A stretch of 64,000 nucleotides of DNA from Parelaphostrongylus tenuis (lineage: Eukaryota > Nematoda > Chromadorea > Rhabditida > Metastrongylidae), in assembly GCA_019055375.1 (NCBI GenBank), contig JAHQIW010000428.1, positions 88,393 through 152,392 of the forward strand. The letters run 5' to 3'. How positions within the stretch are numbered: the first letter of the stretch is position 1; each line of letters opens with the position of its first letter. The notes beneath the pieces were generated by a model. That model ran no database searches. It saw only the letters and a program-made list of their open reading frames with translations, and had not been told where the DNA came from. This document shows positions 35,301-47,100 of this stretch, in pieces. The position numbers and the translations under genes are program-made.

Positions 35301-37168
35301 CCAGCTATTCAAATATCAGCAAAGCGTGGTACAATGGTTGTACGTGTTCATTAACCCCTCATTTATCCGGAGCTTGGGAATTCGCTAGAGAGCATTCTGA
35401 AAGAATGGAGACATTGATTTGGCACATCGGTATAGTTTTGAAAGTCACTACACTAGCCGAATGTGAGTTCAGTTATCTCTACAATGCTTGATACGATTGA
35501 CAGCATGATGTTATCCTTTAACGTAGATAAGTATCAAATGCTTTATTTTTTATTCAAACAATTTCTGCTCAGAGCAAGTGTAGCGACTTGTAGTTTTTTC
35601 ACAGTTAAACAAAATCATCCATCTGAAAATAATACTGTTGTTAAGATGTAGAGATTTTATGGACGAAAAACAAGACTTGTTCTTTTTCCTAAACACCTTA
35701 AACGAGATTTTCAGCAATTAATCCCATGATTTACTTAACGAGTATTGAAATCACTGATAAATTCTATATTATGTTTTCAGCGAGTTGTAATTCGTCGAGG
35801 AGCTACTTCGACGCTGCCCCTCCCGTTGTGTATCGCCAATTTCATGGTCTCATCTGAATGGTTCCTCTATGGACTTCTCGTCAAGGATATATACCTCATT
35901 GTGGGTTTATTCAACGTAGATTTCGTCATGCGCAGCACCAACTCTGTAGCTTGAACCAGTTACACGCTAGTCATGATTTCAAAAAACTGGCATACATCAG
36001 AATTAGAATCCAGCCTTTATTATGCCGATTTTAGACTCCAAACGGTATAGGATCGGCGCTGGCTATGGGTCAATTGTTTCTCTTCATCATATTACCAAGA
36101 AAGCCCGGACAACAGTCGCTTATAAAGAGAATTTGTGGCTGCTGCGGTCCTAGCGATAAGGATATTGATTTGGAAGCACCAACCAAAGGTCGGTTTCTTG
36201 AAAGATGGTGATATAAACATCGTTCACCGGAAATGTATTCATCACCTAACTGGGATATGATATCATCACGAGCGTTGTTTGCCCCGAACAGATCGCGATC
36301 ACTATTGTTACTCTTTCACGTCGTTATCGTGGACCTGATTTCTAATGATTTCAGAAATCATGTCCGAAATGGACGGCATTGAGCAGGAACCAGAGGAACA
36401 TTTCACGCGAGCTTTCCGCTGGTCGAAAAAGATGATGGCCAAAGTGAACACAGTGGCTGAGGAACTGGAACATGTCATCGGCATGGCGTCTATTCATCAT
36501 CAAGAACAGTGGGTTATCGTTAGTCAAGTTGAGGATCAAATCTTTTCCAAAAGTAGTTTGTTGAAAAAAAAACTAGTTCAAAAAGACGACCATGATTGAT
36601 AGAACACCCAAATTTATCATGAAACTGACGCTTAGCAGGAATTTGATCGAGACCCCAGCTTTGATCAAGAAATCAAGCTGGTGGGCATAATCACCGCATT
36701 AACGACTTTTCTTCACTCATACGTCAATTTACCGGAATATTACGTCCATGTTTGAAAAAAAACCAGAAATATTGCATAAAAGTAAAGAAAAAACCTTTTT
36801 GTGATACTTCTCACTTAACTCTCAATTCAAATTCAATGTTATATTTTTCTGCAGCTTGCACTAAACCCAGAATTAGCTCTTTCACTTGCAACCTTGATAA
36901 AGGAATAATACTGTTATCGTCTTCATTTAGTTCGAACTTCATGTACTCGGAAACGATTAGTGATGAAGATACCGCTTCCGAGAAAACTATAGAAGGAACG
37001 TTTGACATGGACATGGGTAAAAACCCGCAGACCGTATTCAAGAAAGTCGACCTTATCCTGAATCCAGAAACTTTGGCCCGAAGGCTAGCATCTACGCGGC
37101 GCCTTCCCTCCAACGCACAGGTGGCGCCCATCCGGCGCACTGTCAGTTCCCCGGTCCTTAAAAACTAA
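32373..37168 (+). CDS. SWEET (MtN3/saliva) sugar transporter, copy B
   Basis: Membrane sugar uniporter of the SWEET family. Exons with compatible phases: 32373-32464 (start MFEVF, first helix), 32526-32603 ([20 protein letters not shown]), 32779-32902 (third helix, ends MSKDK), 33188-33340 ([11 protein letters not shown]), 35781-35900 (40 codons: [14 protein letters not shown]), 36035-36188 ([14 protein letters not shown] and a short basic tail). These give about 240 residues with seven hydrophobic segments, the usual SWEET core. The cytosolic tail probably continues in 36355 to about 36515 ([15 protein letters not shown]) and a last exon ending at TAA 37166-37168 ([11 protein letters not shown]); the last junction is unresolved. 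The start is chosen for the acceptor 21 bases upstream and the common MFE beginning; ATG 32316 is also in frame. The 2.4 kb intron 33341-35780 contains a Penelope fragment. Paralogue of copy A at 380. Confidence 0.93.
34150..34750 (-). pseudogene. Penelope-like element, GIY-YIG nuclease region
   Basis: Minus strand from about 34740: an open stretch of about 75 codons ([17 protein letters not shown], then a Cys-rich [17 protein letters not shown]), one TGA, then [20 protein letters not shown] and [17 protein letters not shown]. The YIG motif and the Arg of [10 protein letters not shown] are intact, making this the best preserved nuclease core of the window. It sits antisense in an intron of SWEET copy B. 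The reverse transcriptase upstream is not recognisable. Confidence 0.8.
36355..37168 (+). CDS. C-terminal exons of SWEET copy B (junction uncertain)
   Basis: Exon 36355 onward joins in phase 1 to the exon ending 36188 and encodes an acidic, then helical segment ([29 protein letters not shown]). Its own frame runs to a TGA at 36597, so the gene could end there. A second open frame, 36752-37168, encodes [18 protein letters not shown] and an Arg-rich end, composition typical of a cytosolic tail. No donor/acceptor pair of matching phase could be settled by eye. Confidence 0.5.
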
Positions 37169-38690
37169 ACTGATTCTAATCATTTATATAATTTGGTTAT
37201 TACCTGATTCCTTGTTAAAACCAGCGCTCTAATGGGTGTAGTTTGTTTTGCATGTGTTCATTTGAATTTGGTATATTGTCATCACTGGTACTTATTTTCG
37301 AAAGAATTTCGACACGCAGTAAAATCTACTGTATAGTTCATTTATTTCTTTACATTGAAATGTGTTTATATCTTTACAAAGACCCAGTGGTCTGCGTTTT
37401 GTAATTGTAATCATGTGCAATATTGTTCCATACTGTGCGGGTCATGAGCCTACCCAATAATGAATAATTTCAAATCGTTAATGTGTTCTTAACACAGTGA
37501 TATCATGAGCACGTAAAGCCCAGAATGAATAAGGAATCCATGCCACAAGTACGCATGATTTCCGATTCGATCCCGCATCAGGCCAAATAAGTCTCACATC
37601 CACTTGAGGTCTACCAGACTATATTGCTTGTTCAGACTTGTATGGGAAAAACTTCATGGAACACATAAAGGTTACTGCGTGCCTCTGTTTCAAACCATAG
37701 AGCAATCATGCCAGCTAATCAAAGGTGAATCAACTGGACATGTATTCGATGGAATTATTGAAAAAAAAACGAAATTGTTAAGTGGTACATGAATCACTAC
37801 ATATAATCAAAATGGTTTGTGAACGGCGTAAGGTAGAGAAGGAAAGAATAAGTGCCGCAATCCTCACATGTGGATGAGTCATAAATCTGTATGGATAAAT
37901 AGAATATGGAGTGAAATGTGAAAGAAATAATCTAAAGATATGTTCGAAACAGCATCTAATGTACGTGTTCACATGATTGCTTCTAGAACAGGGTTGGATA
38001 TGTCTTTGGTACAAATCACCAGTCTCTCTAGCACGTATTCATTTGCTTCGTAAAAATTCTGTAAAACATTTGATCACGCTATTAATGGAACAATTTGGAA
38101 TTGAAGGCGGTCAGAAACTCCGTATTTCTAATTGATTGCGTCATGACTACGATTTTCACGACAAATTAATATGAGAGAAAGCGTATGGCATAGCTGATGA
38201 TTTATTCATAGGTACCTGTTTACACTTTCAGCTTCTCAAGTTGACGGAAAATCGTACCAACTGGTTTCACCAAGAACGCTTGCAACATAGAAGACATAAC
38301 TTCTCGTATTCACTTTTCAAGTTCTTTATAGTCACCGAGTCAGTAGAGAAAATTGCCCTTTTAACTAACCCCAAAGAAAAAAGGCTGTTAATGCGCAATC
38401 CTTGAACAACATGCACTTGAATTGCAAGGCCGACCGCTTAATTGAGTACCATTCACGGACATTGCAACCATGAGTTGTGCTGAACAATTTTTCCACATCT
38501 TTGCATCAACTTGAACATGCTTTTCTTCAAATGCATCAACTCAATTCTTCCGGTGCTTCCGATCTACGATGATCTCTGCACTTGGACGAATCTCCAAACC
38601 CTGTGATAAACCGAGCATCCTCTTCCAGGGTTAGACGTCCGCCATCGTTTACTAGGTTCCAACTTTCAAACACGATATATAGATTACCAT
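37169..38690. other. Gene-free stretch
   Basis: Nothing coding is recognisable. A possible tRNA-like 3' half with a box-B-like GATTCGATCCC lies at about 37566-37585, but no 5' half is clear. Confidence 0.4.
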
Positions 38691-38980
38691 TACTTTTGAG
38701 CGAGGTCTATAAAAGCAGCCAAATGAAGATATATGATTCACTTTACCAGCCTCGAGCTCGAGTGTTGGTCACTGCAATGTTGGCAAATATCACATGACCT
38801 GCGATGATTTGATATTCGGAGCCGATTCCTATACAAGTAGGGGTATATCCCCAAGGGATCGCTTAACCAAAAGGCATTGTGTTACTAGTGAGCTTGTAAG
38901 AGCGAAACGGGCCCGTTTACTGCTGTATAAGTGCCCCACCAGGTCTCATAAGAGGCTCAAAACATCCTGTGTGATTATCG
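38690..38980. repeat. Foldback family F fragment
   Basis: GAGCGAGGTCTATAAAA, CTCGAGTGTTGGTCACTGCA and GGGATCGCTTAACC-type blocks match 53890-54100 inside the full family F element. Only the central part is present. Confidence 0.5.
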
Positions 38981-39621
38981 AACAAGATGGTCATTCAAAG
39001 AGAAAACCATCACATAGATATGATTCCCATACATTTAGTAACAAACGGGAAAACACCTAGGAACAATATTACAGTGTTATATAATTTACGAATCCTTGTT
39101 CGATACATATCCAGTTAAAGGAAGGATGTGCGTGGAATACAGGTGTTACAGAATAAAGAAATTTCTCTCGACCAGCCTCGTGTAGTTACAGAAGCCTCAT
39201 ACATCGAAGAAGGTTATGGATTTGAAGTCAAAAAAATAAAGATTACAAGGCCTTTCGAAGATAATAAACAATATGGCTCATATAAAAATTCTTACTATTA
39301 CGTCAATCGAGACGCTGCGACTTAAGCCGGTTGTTGCACTACGCAGTTTCAGGGTGAAGGTACGTATCTGGCGTGTTCTTTCAGGCGAACAATGCACTAC
39401 ATAAGTGTGAATTTTCCAAAATATTCAATAAGCCAACGTTTCGTGCTGCTCTACCATACAGATCTTTCTGATACTATGATGCTTGATCTTGGGCTTTGGC
39501 AATAAAATCTTCATTTGACCTTCTAATAAATAATAAATACATACCGAGATTAAATTGAGTAGTGACGAGAGAAATACTCGAAATTGATGCAAGTGAGAAG
39601 GTATACTAACAATAATTCAAT

Positions 39622-40197
39622 GTTAACTCTTTGACTCCCGAGGACCCAACTCCTTGGAGATTGAAGGACTCAAATTGTTTTCGTGTCTAACCCCCCATAG
39701 GGACATTGTATGCTCCAGTGGAATGGAATACTTTTCTATCGCGCTCTACATCACTAAGGATTTATTGCTAGGAATTGATTTAACCTAATTAACACCTCAA
39801 GGTATACTATTTTTCGACTGGAATGATTAGATATTGGATAATATTCAGTAACTTATCACTACGCTAACGAGATTGTAGACACATATTGGCATTACAGCAA
39901 GTCAACTGGCTTCAAGCCGGCAGCCATCCAGTCAACAGATTGTAATGGCGATATGTATTTACAATCTCATTAGCGCAGTAATAAATTACTAACTATTATC
40001 TGATATTTGATCATTCCAGTAAAAAATAGTATTCTTTGATGTGTTACTCAAAACAAATGAATTCCTAGCAATGACGTAGAGCGCGATAGAAAAAGTACTC
40101 CGTTGCAATGGATCTGTATCACGGGAGGTCAGAGACGGAGACAATTCAAGTCCTTTAATTTCGAAGGGGTTGGGTTCTCGGAAATCGAAGGGTTAAC
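39622..40197. mobile_element. 576 bp palindromic (foldback) MITE
   Basis: The element starts GTTAACTCTTTGACTCCCGA and ends with its inverted counterpart GAAATCGAAGGGTTAAC. The inverted similarity runs almost to the centre near 39910, roughly three bases in four matching by eye, with conserved blocks TCTATCGCGCTCTAC and ATTGCTAGGAATT near the arms' middle. No open frame of note; a non-autonomous DNA transposon is the likely nature. No clear target-site duplication was identified. Confidence 0.75.
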
Positions 40198-40758
40198 AAA
40201 GAAGAATATGGCTACGCAAATTAGTAACAACATAAAAATATTGGTAGGGCTGACAAATTAGTAGCGATCCTTTAATAATACTAATGAAGGGAATGACGTT
40301 ATTAAGCGACAGGAGGACACTATAGCTCTTTTGGAAACTGGTGTGTGTTTTGATGCTCCTAGCAGGCATATTCTAACAGACATTGTGACACGGGTGCAGG
40401 ACTCTCGTAGTACGGATGACTGGAAGATTGTCATTAAGAAAAGCACATATTCGACGTGGAGAAAGGTAACATGAAAACATGATTGATACTAACGGAAAAC
40501 ATTCCCCTTATTTCTATCTGAGTTATGAAGATGGTTTAGGTTGATGAATGCGAATTCAGGAACGGAGGTGTTCTACTTCGCGAGAGTTTAGGAGAACATT
40601 AGGAAGGATTTGAATAAGAAATTAAGTATATGCGAGAATATGACTTTCGACAAAGATTCATCCTATTCATGTGTTTGATCGAGGACTTTTAGCGACTGTT
40701 TATCAAAAGTACTGACGAAATATTCGTAGAGTAGAAAATATGAGCAGATCACTTTGTT

Positions 40759-41331
40759 TTACTCACTTATATCATGAAGTATGATGGAATTGCCACCTTC
40801 GTTAAGCGGTATGAAGTGAAATTCTGCAGTTACTGGGTCTAAAACTTCAATACCAGTTATTCGTACTAACTTCTTAGATTTCCCTTCGCACCTTGTTTCA
40901 CCATCGTTCGCCACCTCCATCCATCTATTGCCGCACTTCGTTGTTAACAATTTTCTGGTGTGCAGTGTTTTTTGTACGAATCGTTCTGTACACACCAGCT
41001 ACAGTCGAAAGTTTTCATCAATTCTATATTACATGTATGTCGTCTTCTTTACGATAATGGCACATGCTTCAAAATTCCACCTTTCAAAAATCTCCGCAGA
41101 GAGAAAATAACTATACAATTACATGATGATGGTATGTCCCGAGATCTCAGACAAAAAATGAGATGTCAGCATAAATTGCATGAGGAGATTATATCTCAGG
41201 CACTGTCTTATACAATTCACATGCCCATCGACGATATGTTTCTGCAGAAAGTAGATCGTTTCAAAATGTGCCATTGCAGAAACTTCACCTTGGTGAGCTA
41301 TTACTTATATCCGAAAGTAAGTGGAATATGA
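40759..41331. other. Unassigned open frames on both strands
   Basis: The minus strand 40995-40759 has an open frame (TKCGNRWMEVANDGETRCEG, EVLDPVTAEFHFIPL) that ends near a GTGAGT donor-like site at about 40763-40768 and has coding-like composition. The + strand 40960-41331 is open for 123 codons. No family is recognised for either, and at most one is real. They could be one exon of an unplaced gene or a decayed element. Confidence 0.3.
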
Positions 41332-43730
41332 AAATTTGTTTGTTTTCATCCACTGAGTACAACAATCTCCACTTCGATTGGCAGAGATGAAAAAAGTTTT
41401 AGATGACTAACTTCCATATGCAATGCGAAATACGGCAGATTTCGTGTTTCTCTACATCAAAACAATCTCCCATGGCAGTAGTTCTATTTAGATTCGGCAA
41501 AATGAGTACTTCCTCTTAGTCGATAAAGACTTTGCAACTACCAAAAGATGTGGTTGGTGTCAATTATAAACGCAGTACTCTTTGCACTTATTGTATAACT
41601 CTTCTCGTTCATCCGTCCTCAAATGTTCTCGCCACATCGCCTTATCACCGATTCCGCTTTTGAGGTGAAATTCCACTGGACCTCGGAAGATAGCAGATAT
41701 CGACCTGAAGTGCAGAATGCGGCTCGATTTTGAGTCGTTGGCTACATTTCAATAAGTCAATCCTCAAATACTCCGCAAGAAAAGGTTAACTTTATCGATG
41801 CGATTGATGGCTAAATTCACGTCTCCGTTCGTTGAGAAGATTATTATTCAATAGGTTTGTTTGTTGTTTTTGATTTAAACTTTTTTTTGAGCACTGAGTG
41901 CAACAGTGTCGACCCATTTGTTCTATACAAACTCTGCCATTTATCACCTTCATTGCCTCAAGTATGCCTGGATTATGGTTTCTGTAACCAAAAGATTATC
42001 CATTTCTATCTTCGCAACCACACTAAGGACTTTTCATAGAGTGGGTTTTCTTCTGATACCCGCAGACACACTGCCCCTACTCCAGATAGGTTGCAATTCT
42101 TCAACACTACCTTTACTATGTATGAGGTCATCCTAAAGAAGTCACACAGAAATTTGCTGTCATAAGAGGTTCATGAATGGGATTTATTTTTGTGCTGCAT
42201 TTGCTACGAAATCCAACCAAAGTTGTTACTTATAAGCATGTAGGACGAGTCTATTCTTTATTGAATGAGCTCTGATGACACCGTATCCGTTTGAATACTT
42301 TCAAACGCTTTTATATATCTGGTGGGCGTTGTAACCTATAATATTTTCCTAAGTACCTCTAGTGAAAGCGATTTCCACATGATCTACGTAGCGAAATCTG
42401 TGCAAAATCATTGTTCATTCGGCTGATTGAATAGCTTTAAATGAAGCATTTCATGTTAAACGATGAAATGTTGCAATGATTTGCACATTACAATCAGGCT
42501 CGGTAGTTACAGCTATGGAAAACTCTTCAGCAACCCTTCTTGAGCAGGAATAGCGTGCTCTAGATTTTGCAAAAGGCAATAAATGATTCCGTTCTTTGCG
42601 AAAATAAGTTGTATTAGCCTCACTAGGCACATATATAATGCGCTTGTATTGCCTCACCAACCGATGTCGTAACTAGGTACGATGGATCTGAAATATTGCT
42701 GATTGAACCATTCTCACCTGCAGCAACAAAGTTTTTAGGTTGCCACTGCAGTCAACCGCAAGTACTCATGAACGGTACATCGTCATTGCGTGACTTAATC
42801 GTGACAAGAACGGAGTTGAGTATTGTGTTTGTCTTAAAAAAACCGACCTTTATCAGCCTCCACACAAACAATTCCCACGGCTGACTTTTGACTAACTTCA
42901 AGAATAATTCATTTATTTTCTTGATGAGAAAACACGAGGATGTCAACGAGATCTGTTGAGTATAGTGAGTGAGTTTCGCCTTTTCTAAGCCTGGAGAAGT
43001 CAAATTGACAGCCTATTCAGTCGAACGCCTTCATATTGCTCCTATTTCATAAATTAGGCGACTCTGCTAAGCACCTTCATTGCATAATATGTCGTATTTC
43101 GACACTCAGCAACCTCAATAGTAGAAAGAAATGAACTGCAATTTGTGTGGCTTGATGCTTATACATCCACTAAAAATGTATTTATGACAGATCTGATGGG
43201 ATTTTTTAAAGCCTTTCAGGAGCCTTGTATGGCTCCTCGAGTGCTAGACGTACGTTTTGGCTTTTTCAGAAGCCTCATCAGTAGCACATGCCATTCGGCT
43301 ACTCGCCCTTAACTATAGGAAACACCAGATCAAATCAAATTTTCAAGCGATGTCTCAGAACAATCGATTGGATATCTATATTTACTTCTTGTGCCATCAA
43401 TCACTACAATTTTGTGGAAACAAATAAACACTCCAAAACCCTCCTCGATTTACCGAGATCTGCCTCTTATGACAATCTGGAAACACCTTGCTTCCACCAT
43501 TCCATGATCTTAGCAAAACAGCAGAATTGCCATTATAGATAACATGACACATTCATACGAAAATTGCGCTAGTAGCAGTACGATTCCTCATGAACGTGAA
43601 CCTTCCGAGCATCCATATAAGACGTTGATGAAATATAAAATACCACCTGATGCGAAGCTCACATACAGTACAGAGAAAGAGAGTAAAACATATGCAGAAG
43701 ATTACTGTTTTATTCCTTATTTTGTCTAAA
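41332..43730. other. Gene-free stretch
   Basis: No exon, RNA gene or repeat with a partner copy is recognised. Short frames here lack motifs. Confidence 0.4.
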
Positions 43731-43739
43731 CCGTCAATG

Positions 43740-43990
43740 TGCTTTATTTATATTGTGAGGATCCAGAGTACCTCTAGCACTCAATTCCTTTACCGCCTTT
43801 TTCTTGAACGATTTAGAATACTGATTGAGCGAATGTCCTTGAAATCTCGAGAATAGTCTTGCTGTGGCGTTCCATAGGGCGCTGTTGTTGACTGCTAGAG
43901 AGAGTCGCGAGGTGGAGCTCGGCTCTACGCGAGCCGCAACCAGCATCATAACCACTCGGCCACGGCGCTCCAATGGAGAAAATGACATTG
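43740..43990 (-). repeat. Dispersed repeat family E, copy 2 (tRNA-like head)
   Basis: On the minus strand it begins GGAGCGCCGTGGCCGAGTGG, a good Ser/Leu-type box A, followed by a body shared with 13560-13720 and, for the part containing CTTGAACG, with 54610-54710. Likely a tRNA-derived SINE. Confidence 0.55.
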
Positions 43991-44195
43991 CAAAATGTTG
44001 AAAGCAGAGGAAACTTCGATTAGTGAATACATGGCTCCCATACCTCTTATTGGGATACAACGTTTCAGCCATTTTGATAGTGCTTTTGAGAGAATAATGA
44101 CATTTAAGTAAGTCAAAGTAGTTAAAGGGAAAATATGACCTGTAGAAAACAAACGGTACTTGATAGAAATTAGTTCACCTCAGCAAATCGAGGAT

Positions 44196-47100
44196 CTATG
44201 CATTGTATGCATTGCTAGTGACTCGTCCACCTTTGCCAGTCCAGTTAGTATGCATCCACACACCTGGTGAATCCATCAATTCATACGTATGCGCACCAAA
44301 GAAGTCACGTTGTGCTTGAAGTAGATTAGCTGGGAGCACCTGGAAGAGATCTCGAATTGAACGATGTCAAACGCATGAAACAGACTTTCCGGGTCAAAAT
44401 TTCATTTTCCCCTAACCATTCGAATGTTTAAGCTTTGTGCCACTTATGCCACTAAGCAGCAACATGTACTAGTTGCCGTAAATACTAGCAACCCTATCGG
44501 GTCCGTAGAACCCCTGACTCTCTAACTCCCAGAGTGAGAACGCATTAAATGTATATTGTATTATTCAATTGTATTATTGTTGTTATTTCCCTACTTCTAA
44601 TAACGTGATATCTTTACATATAGTTAACATCGCAAAATAACAATAATAATACAAAATTGATCCATGACATCGACTGTTTTTGAAACATCGCAATAAGCAT
44701 TCAAGATAATTTTCTAAGAATGTATAAAGCCTTACCCGAGATTGGTACGCCAGGGCTATACACGCGTGTTTCGAAGGTCTCTTCCCCCGGTTAGTGACCC
44801 ACGCCCCACATTCAGCCCTGCGTTGTATCAAGGAGGAAGGCGTATGTGGTGACGTACAGTGTACAATAACACTGTGCCATCACCACTTCTCAGTCGATGG
44901 ATCTCGGCTAGTAGAACAAAATTGATCCATGGCATTGACTGTTTTTAAAACGTCGCAATAAACATTCAATACAAATTTTTAAGAATGTTTAAAACCTTAC
45001 CTGAGGTTGGTGCGCCAGGGCTACACACGCGTGTTTCGGAGGTCTCGCACCCCTCGTCAGTAGTCAATAATAATACATACCTTTCGTTTCGAGTGTTTCT
45101 TCGAGACCACGCTCAAATTTTACTATGCCTCATGATTAATTTTGAGCTATGCATGTGGTCTGTTATGGGCACTTATACAGCGCAATACACGTGTTTCGCT
45201 TTTGTAGCCTCGTCAGTTGCGCAGTGCTTTTCGTCTCAGGCAATCCTCTCGGAGAAGAAATCCCTTTCATAAAGAAGCCGACGACGAACGTTTCACACGC
45301 GCCGATAAGTGATAAAGTCAGCGAATAGTCAGTGTTGTACACTCAGTGCTTTGGCTGATATCGTCAAATATATACCTGTCATTTGTGAAGCGTTCGTTGT
45401 CGACTCCTCTACGTAGGGAGGTTCTCCCCAAGAGGGATTGGCTCAGATGAAAGGCACCGGGCAACTGACGAGGCTGCAAGGCCGAAACACGTGTGATGCA
45501 TTTTATGAGTGCGCATAACAGACCACATGCATGGCTCAACAAAGACTATCAAACAATAATAAATTGGAATAATACTATATTACATTCAATGTTTTTCCAC
45601 GCTGAGGGTTAGAGATACAGGATAGGTGGGGCAGACCGTCCAGCTCGCCACGTGGGGGTTCAAGATGTGTGGTCTACGGTCCCGAAAGGATTAAAATAAA
45701 AAAAAATCACTTGAATTTCAGTACAAGAAAGAAACGGTGACTTTAACACGTTACGAAGAACACGTTTTTCTTTTTCGATTGAAGTGTGATCAATAATTTG
45801 GAAAGACTGTCTGATCGACTAAGGACATCACATTGTCCATGCAGTCTGCACCGTAACAAATACAAGAACAAAAATTAAGCAGTGGTAAGAGACGCAGCGC
45901 GATAATATTGAAACCCTCAACACCACAGGCAGCACAAGACCTATTTGAATTAAAAGTAAAATCAAACCCCAGGTTAACTTCATTACGCTGATTAGAAAGT
46001 GTTGAGAATTGACAACCGATTATTTATGCCGAGATCATATAAAATTGATACTGAGAAATTTAGGATATAGTTTTAATTCAAACTATGTCCAAATACTAAA
46101 AGCAACTACGATGACCGATACTTGTCTATTATAAAGATACATATGAAGATTCAACCCCTTTGGCTGGATAAGAAACATTCACAAGAGTGCTTGTAATTAT
46201 TCGAAAGCTCAAGTCTCTGTCTACTGCTACATGTGCTTGTTCGTTGAAAAAAAGCCTTATAACGCTGTAGCAGCAAGGCAATATTTGTGTTTTTACATAC
46301 ACACATTTCTCGCAGGATAGAAATGTTCCCTAGAATTCTGAGCAATCGTTCGATAGCGTAAGTTTCGGTGAATCCAACGCTGTGCTTATTTTCTGGAAAG
46401 AGTTTTTGTGCGGTGTAGCTGCAAAAATAAGTTCAAGTTTCGTATTCGCTCGCATTGCTTTCCGGCTAAAGTGTGGGCTGTGCGTAAGGGGGAGTGAGAG
46501 AAGAGGGTGTGAGGATGCTGGCCGTGAAGTCCATACGGCGATCGATCGATTACGTTGGCGCGTTACACATGTGGAGTGCAATTTTGTGTTATTTATTTAC
46601 AGATTTCTTCTCCGCTTAGGAAGAAACTCTACATGAAACGTATGACTCTGATACAAAAAAATTTGCTCTACACGTTTATATGGTTTTCGTGCCTTCAGCG
46701 ATAGTAACAATAAAAGTGCGCGGTCGGTGTAAAATATTTTATTTTGAATGCCACAGCGTTATAATAGGGGGTTTTTTAGAGAAAAAAAAGCACACAGCAC
46801 TGGCCAGAGATTTCAGCATTTGAATTAGGCTGGAGTTTTTATTGCTGGTCCTTGCATTATAGATACATCTGCTCATGTAGTCGATATTTCCAAAATTACT
46901 CAACAGGTGGCGCCCGAATGCATTAGCAGAGGGGCATATAAGAGTATGGCAGAAGTTCCAAAACTGTAAGTCCTTGGAGATTAAAGATAAAGAGATTTCG
47001 TAGATTTCCAAAAAATGGTTACCAACGTTGTATTCTGTTTTTTTTTACTGTATTATTGATACTTTTACAGTGTTTTTCTCAATTTTTTCGCTTTTTGAAC

